A stretch of 64,000 bases of DNA from Sphingosinicella flava (lineage in GTDB: Bacteria; Pseudomonadota; Alphaproteobacteria; Sphingomonadales; Sphingomonadaceae), in contig NZ_CP065592.1 of the NCBI RefSeq assembly GCF_016025255.1, forward strand, positions 787,122 to 851,121. The letters are read 5' to 3'. Position 1 is the first letter of the stretch. Each line of letters starts with the position of its first letter. The translations under genes were made by a program, and so were the position numbers. Of the stretch, positions 60,372-64,000 are shown piece by piece. The notes beneath the pieces were generated by a model. The model was not told where the DNA came from and did no database searches. It was given only the letters and a program-made list of their open reading frames with translations.

Positions 60372-60478
60372 TCCGGCTCCCAAGATTGCTAAGTCGCCTT
60401 CTCTCCATATATAGGAGCGCGCGACAACGCGGCCCAGCCGGGCCGCGCCCTTATTCTTGCAACCCGCGCCGAGGTGCA

Positions 60479-61135
60479 ATGCCCGAAGTCATCTTTCCTG
60501 GCCCCGAAGGCCGTCTCGAAGGCCGTTTCCAGCCCGCTCCGCGCCCACGTGCGCCGGTGGCGATGATCCTGCATCCCCATCCGCACAGCGGCGGCACGAT
60601 GAACAACGCCATCGTCCAGGCGCTCTACAAGACGTTCGTGCGGCGCGGCTTCGCGGTGCTGCGCTTCAACTTTCGGGGCGTCGGCAAAAGCCAGGGCGTG
60701 TTCGACAACGGTATCGGCGAATTGTCGGACGCCGCCTCCGCGCTCGACTGGGTGCAGTCCATCCATCCGGAAGCCGAGCAGACCTGGGTCGCTGGCTTCA
60801 GCTTCGGCGCCTGGATCGGCATGCAGCTTCTGATGCGCCGCCCGGAAGTGCGCGGCTTCATCTCGATCGCGCCGCCCGCCAACATGTATGATTTCACCTT
60901 CCTCGCCCCCTGCCCGTCCTCGGGCATCATCGTTCAGGGGGAGGCGGACGAGGTGGTGACGCCGATCGCGGTGCAGAAGCTGGTCGACAAGCTCCGCACC
61001 CAGCGCCACATCACCATCGCGCACGAAACCATCCCCGGCGCCAACCATTTCTTCCAGAATGAAATGCCGGAACTGATGAAGACGGTCGACGACTATCTCG
61101 ATTTCCGCCTCGACCCGAGCTGCCCGATCCGCTGA
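60479..61135 (+). CDS. alpha/beta hydrolase of the YfhR/dienelactone-like cytoplasmic group
   Basis: A 218-residue serine hydrolase-like protein. Features: VAMILHPHPHSGGTMNNAI, FAVLRFNFRGVGKSQGVFD, nucleophile region GFSFGAWIGMQLL with Ser near residue 108, an acid in IIVQGEADEVVTP and the His in GANHFFQNEM. No signal peptide. The substrate is unknown; members are often annotated as cytoplasmic esterases. It is divergent from cysteine desulfurase 2 across 107 bases. The start at 60479 gives MPEVIFPGPEGRLEG, matching the family N-terminus. Confidence 0.87.
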   Translation: MPEVIFPGPEGRLEGRFQPAPRPRAPVAMILHPHPHSGGTMNNAIVQALYKTFVRRGFAVLRFNFRGVGKSQGVFDNGIGELSDAASALDWVQSIHPEAEQTWVAGFSFGAWIGMQLLMRRPEVRGFISIAPPANMYDFTFLAPCPSSGIIVQGEADEVVTPIAVQKLVDKLRTQRHITIAHETIPGANHFFQNEMPELMKTVDDYLDFRLDPSCPIR

Positions 61136-61162
61136 CCTAGCGTCATTCCGGCTTAAGGCGGT

Positions 61163-61342
61163 TCAACCGACCGGCACTGTCCAGATCAGCACGTTGCCGA
61201 GGATGACCGCCCCGGCAACCAGCATCAGGACGCCGCGCTTCACGTCCCGCTTCTTCGCGATCAGCCATATGCCGCCCGCGCCAAGCGCGAATACGGCCAG
61301 CATGCCGAGGGAAAGGGCGAGATTTCCGATACCGCTGTTCAT
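61163..61342 (-). CDS. 59-residue two-span membrane protein
   Basis: A very short gene with two hydrophobic segments: LALSLGMLAVFALGAGGIWL and RGVLMLVAGAVILGNVLIW, joined by a basic turn (IAKKRDVK). Family not recognised. ATG 61342 overlaps the stop of the threonine dehydratase gene by four bases, which favours real translation. Longer frames upstream lie within the dehydratase gene on the same strand in another frame. It is convergent with the hydrolase gene. Confidence 0.7.
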   Translation of the reverse strand: MNSGIGNLALSLGMLAVFALGAGGIWLIAKKRDVKRGVLMLVAGAVILGNVLIWTVPVG

Positions 61343-62313
61343 GCCGCGCCCTTCGCACGCGCCGCTTCGCCGCTCAAGATATCCGCATAAAGTATCGGAT
61401 CGACATTGCCGCCCGACACCAGGATCACACTGCGCTTCGTAAGGGGGCCCGCCTTTCCGGCCAGAGCCGCCGCCAGCGCCACCGCGCCGCCCGGCTCCAC
61501 GACGAGGCGCAGATGCCGCGCGGCGAAGGCCATGGCCGCCTTCACTTCGGCCTCGCTCACCCAAATGCCGCGCGCACCGGCGTCCCGCAATGCGCCGAAG
61601 GTCAGCGGCGACACCAATGTCGTCTGCAGCGCATCACACAGAGTCGCGGGCGCATCGTCGGCCACCGGCACCCGCTCGCCCCCCGCCAATGATCTCGCCA
61701 TGTCGTCCCAGCCTTCCGGCTCCACCGTGACGATTTCGGCACCCGGCAAGGCAAGCGCGATCCCAGCCGACAATCCGCCGCCGCCGCAGCAGGCCAGCAC
61801 CTTGTCCGGCACCCCGCCCAATTGCTCGGCGATCTCGATCCCTGTCGTCCCTTGTCCTTCGATGATGTCGACATCATCGAAGGACGGCACCAAAATCGCG
61901 CCTTTCTCAGCCGCCAGCCGCGCGCCGATCTCCTCGCGGCTTTCCGTCGCGCGATCATAAAAAACGATATCCGCGCCCGCGCCCTGTGTCGCAGCCACTT
62001 TCACGGCGGGCGCGTCCGAGGGCATCACAATGGCGGCAGGGATGCCGAGCCGCCTCGCCGCTATCGCTATACCTTGCGCATGGTTACCAGAGGAAAAGGC
62101 GACAACACCTCGTTGCCGCTCCTCAGCGCTCAGCTGCAACAGGCGGTTCGTCGCGCCGCGCAGCTTGAAGCTGCCGCCCGTCTGCAGGCATTCCGCCTTC
62201 ACCCACGCCGTCACACCGCCGATTTCGGCCGGCAATAGCGGCGTCTTCACCACATGATCCCGGATCCGGGCGGCAGCAGCGCGGACTCCATCCCCCGTTG
62301 GAATTCGACTCAT
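61339..62313 (-). CDS. threonine/serine dehydratase (PLP fold type II)
   Basis: Converts threonine to 2-oxobutyrate or serine to pyruvate. The 324-residue protein lacks a regulatory ACT domain, so it resembles the catabolic or serine racemase-like form. PLP Lys is in GGSFKLRGATNRLLQ near residue 50; SSGNHAQGIAIAAR and the phosphate-binding CGGGGLSAGIALAL are present, then EPGGAVALAAAL. The next gene overlaps its stop. Whether it has racemase activity cannot be read from sequence. The gap to the next gene upstream (213 bases) holds the divergent promoters. Confidence 0.9.
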   Translation of the reverse strand: MSRIPTGDGVRAAAARIRDHVVKTPLLPAEIGGVTAWVKAECLQTGGSFKLRGATNRLLQLSAEERQRGVVAFSSGNHAQGIAIAARRLGIPAAIVMPSDAPAVKVAATQGAGADIVFYDRATESREEIGARLAAEKGAILVPSFDDVDIIEGQGTTGIEIAEQLGGVPDKVLACCGGGGLSAGIALALPGAEIVTVEPEGWDDMARSLAGGERVPVADDAPATLCDALQTTLVSPLTFGALRDAGARGIWVSEAEVKAAMAFAARHLRLVVEPGGAVALAAALAGKAGPLTKRSVILVSGGNVDPILYADILSGEAARAKGAA

Positions 62314-62526
62314 AAACTACCCCTCGACTCGTCGCACGTGCGAAACGGATGAACGGCACGGAATTCGGCCCGTCGCGACCCTGCCAACATGCTGGCGCAG
62401 AACGCAAAAATGCAGCTCTTTACATGACCAAAAGACGCTCATATATCGCGCCCTCCGCTGCCCCATGGGGACTTCCAAACCGCAAGGCAGCTGTTTCGTC
62501 AACTACGCCTCTGGAGGTCCCTTGAA

Positions 62527-63714
62527 TTGCACAAGCACCATAGCGCGCTGGGGCTAGCGTCCCTTCATCGGCCGGTCCAGCCGGTCACGCTCCTTCGTCC
62601 GCATGCCGCACAGCGTGCCGCCCGCTTTTTTGCAGAGAAGTTTCCGGGCCGCTCGATGTATGCCGTGAAGGCGAATCCGTCACCCGATCTCCTCGAGATT
62701 CTGTGGGACAGCGGGATCACGCACTATGACGTCGCCTCCATCGCGGAAGTGCGGCTGCTTGCGCGCACCCTGCCGGACGCGACTCTTTGCTTCATGCACC
62801 CGGTAAAGGCCGAAGAAGCCATCGCCGAGGCCTATTTCATCCACGGCGTGCGCACCTTCTCGCTCGACACGATGGAGGAGCTGGAAAAGATCGTCCGCGC
62901 GACCAAGGGCGCCACCGACCTCAACCTCTGCGTGCGTATCCGCGTCTCGTCGGATCATTCGAAGCTCAGCCTCGCCTCCAAATTCGGTGCCGAACCGGAC
63001 GAGATGAAGGCCTTGCTCATCGCCACCCGCCAGGTCGCGGACGCTTTGGGCATCTGCTTCCATGTCGGCAGCCAAGCGATGACGCCGGCGGCCTATGCCG
63101 AGGCGATGGAGCGCGTGCGCGCCGCCATCGTCGGCGCGGCCGTCACCGTGGACATCGTCGATGTCGGTGGCGGCTTTCCGTCGACCTATCCGGGCATGGA
63201 GCCGCCGCCGCTCGAAACCTATTTCGAAGTGATCCACAAAGCCTTCGAAAGCCTGCCGATTTCCTATTCGGCGGAATTGTGGTGCGAACCGGGCCGCGCG
63301 CTCTGCGCCGAATATGCCAGCCTCCTCGTTCGCGTCGAAAAGCGCCGGGGGGAGGAGCTGTACATTAACGACGGTGCCTATGGCGCCCTGTTCGATGCCG
63401 CGCATATCGGCTGGCGCTTCCCGGTGAAGCTTGTCCGGGACGACGCTTCGGACGCCCGGGACATGGCGTTCAGCTTCTATGGGCCTACCTGTGACGACCT
63501 CGACCATATGGCCGGGCCGTTCATGCTGCCTGCCGATGTCGCCGCGGGCGATTATATCGAAATCGGCATGCTCGGCGCCTATGGCTGCGCGATGCGCACC
63601 GGCTTCAACGGCTTCGGATCGGACCTGAAGGTGATCGTCGAGGACGAACCGATGGCGTCGCTCTACCTGGCGCAAGAGGAACGTCGCGCGGCCTCGAACG
63701 TCGTGAAGCTGTAA
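62527..63714 (+). CDS. ornithine/lysine decarboxylase, fold type III PLP enzyme
   Basis: Predicted to make putrescine and/or cadaverine. The 395-residue protein of the eukaryotic-type ODC family has the PLP Lys in MYAVKANPSPDLLEIL near residue 45, IRVSSDHSKLSLASKFG, the His in CFHVGSQAMTPAAY, DVGGGFPSTYPG, and the catalytic Cys in YGPTCDDLDHMAG near residue 325. The start codon is TTG at 62527 with GGAGG nine bases upstream. A deoxyhypusine-synthase-like gene follows, which suggests that its product feeds homospermidine or spermidine-type synthesis. Substrate preference (Orn, Lys or both) is not decided by the sequence. Confidence 0.92.
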   Translation: MHKHHSALGLASLHRPVQPVTLLRPHAAQRAARFFAEKFPGRSMYAVKANPSPDLLEILWDSGITHYDVASIAEVRLLARTLPDATLCFMHPVKAEEAIAEAYFIHGVRTFSLDTMEELEKIVRATKGATDLNLCVRIRVSSDHSKLSLASKFGAEPDEMKALLIATRQVADALGICFHVGSQAMTPAAYAEAMERVRAAIVGAAVTVDIVDVGGGFPSTYPGMEPPPLETYFEVIHKAFESLPISYSAELWCEPGRALCAEYASLLVRVEKRRGEELYINDGAYGALFDAAHIGWRFPVKLVRDDASDARDMAFSFYGPTCDDLDHMAGPFMLPADVAAGDYIEIGMLGAYGCAMRTGFNGFGSDLKVIVEDEPMASLYLAQEERRAASNVVKL

Positions 63715-63734
63715 GGCTTCGGCACATATATTGG

Positions 63735-63830
63735 CGTCATTCCGGCGGAGTCGAAGACGGGCGCAGCCCAAAGCCGGAATCTCCCTTCCCCTTCAAAGAA
63801 GCGAGATTCCAGCTTCCGCTGGAATGACGG
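63735..63830. repeat. palindromic repeat type D, long copy
   Basis: CGTCATTCCGGC at one end and CTGGAATGACGG at the other; between them GCCGGAATCTCCCTTCC and GCGAGATTCCAGCTTCCGCT give further pairing. It fills most of the gap between the decarboxylase and the next gene. Confidence 0.7.
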
Positions 63831-63846
63831 GTCATTGGAGATTGAA

Positions 63847-64000
63847 ATGAACACCGAAACCCCGATCAACGACACCCGCAAGGCGGAGCTGCTGTCGAAG
63901 CAGGTCGAGCATATCGACATCAAGAGCTTCGACGCGCGTCCCATCGTCGACGCGATGAAGAAGATGAGCTTCACCAGCCGCGACCTCGGCCGCGCGACGG
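63847..64000 (+). CDS. deoxyhypusine synthase-like protein (partial, runs off the window)
   Basis: Only the first 51 codons are present. ATG 63847 follows GGAGA. The product begins MNTETPINDTRKAELLSKQV and continues HIDIKSFDARPIVDAMKKM and SFTSRDLGRAT, the N-terminal pattern of deoxyhypusine synthase family proteins in bacteria. Bacteria lack eIF5A, so these proteins usually make homospermidine or related polyamines by transferring an aminobutyl group. Placement right after an ornithine decarboxylase fits this. The active-site Lys lies beyond the window, so activity cannot be judged. Confidence 0.75.
   Translation, partial: MNTETPINDTRKAELLSKQVEHIDIKSFDARPIVDAMKKMSFTSRDLGRAT

Overview
The window is chromosomal DNA of a GC-rich alphaproteobacterium, most likely a member of the Sphingomonadales. 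The evidence is gene content and order: a DivL-type pseudokinase beside tsaE-amgK-murU-addB, ChpT, an alphaproteobacterial chemotaxis set, RpoH next to an RluA-family synthase, a PspF/PspABC cluster with extra small membrane genes, and a scatter of short palindromic repeats of a kind often seen in sphingomonads. No plasmid, phage, IS or CRISPR feature was seen. The window looks like core chromosome with a few local oddities.

Layout, left to right. 0-10 kb: a Tat-exported M24 peptidase, a small secreted repeat protein, then a minus-strand chain divL-tsaE-amgK-murU-addB whose genes overlap by 4-8 bases, joining cell-cycle signalling, tRNA t6A synthesis, peptidoglycan recycling and recombinational repair. 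A twice-frameshifted prolyl-4-hydroxylase relic lies beside it. 10-21 kb: ahcY with a perfect 20-bp palindromic operator, yqgE, a peroxiredoxin, an SDR, a YbjN protein, an M2 peptidase, a hydrolase, a GFA protein, asd and a dipeptidyl peptidase IV. 21-28 kb: the ffh-rpsP-rimM-trmD-rplS translation/secretion operon, split by a thioredoxin-reductase-like gene and a lower-GC small gene. 28-35 kb: a GGDEF-EAL protein, dapF-mtaB-ftsY-yciB, and an ABC-2 exporter. 35-40 kb: sodB, pspF, and a divergent sigma-54-driven psp operon of seven genes.

39-50 kb: sufE and a thioesterase, a J-domain protein, rnpB (RNase P RNA), an amidase, then cheA-cheW-cheY-cheB-cheR with chpT and an M67 metalloprotease upstream; rluD and rpoH follow on the other strand. 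50-57 kb: a MipA-like porin, a glycine-zipper lipoprotein, mtgA coupled to a LytS-type kinase, a GAF protein, ybaB-dnaX. 57-64 kb: ffs (SRP RNA), a ferredoxin with two tandem cysteine desulfurases, a hydrolase, a threonine dehydratase, and a polyamine pair (ornithine/lysine decarboxylase plus the start of a deoxyhypusine-synthase-like gene).

The most interesting signals are: (1) a psp operon in which five consecutive membrane-anchored proteins carry versions of one C-terminal helix motif, preceded by an unlisted 48-residue exported peptide directly behind the sigma-54 promoter; (2) palindromic repeats inserted in frame inside mtaB and inside both adjacent cysteine desulfurases; (3) a kinase with tyrosine at the H-box position, identifying DivL, in the same window as ChpT. 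Starts were reassigned for many genes from ribosome-binding sites, 4-base stop/start overlaps and family N-termini.
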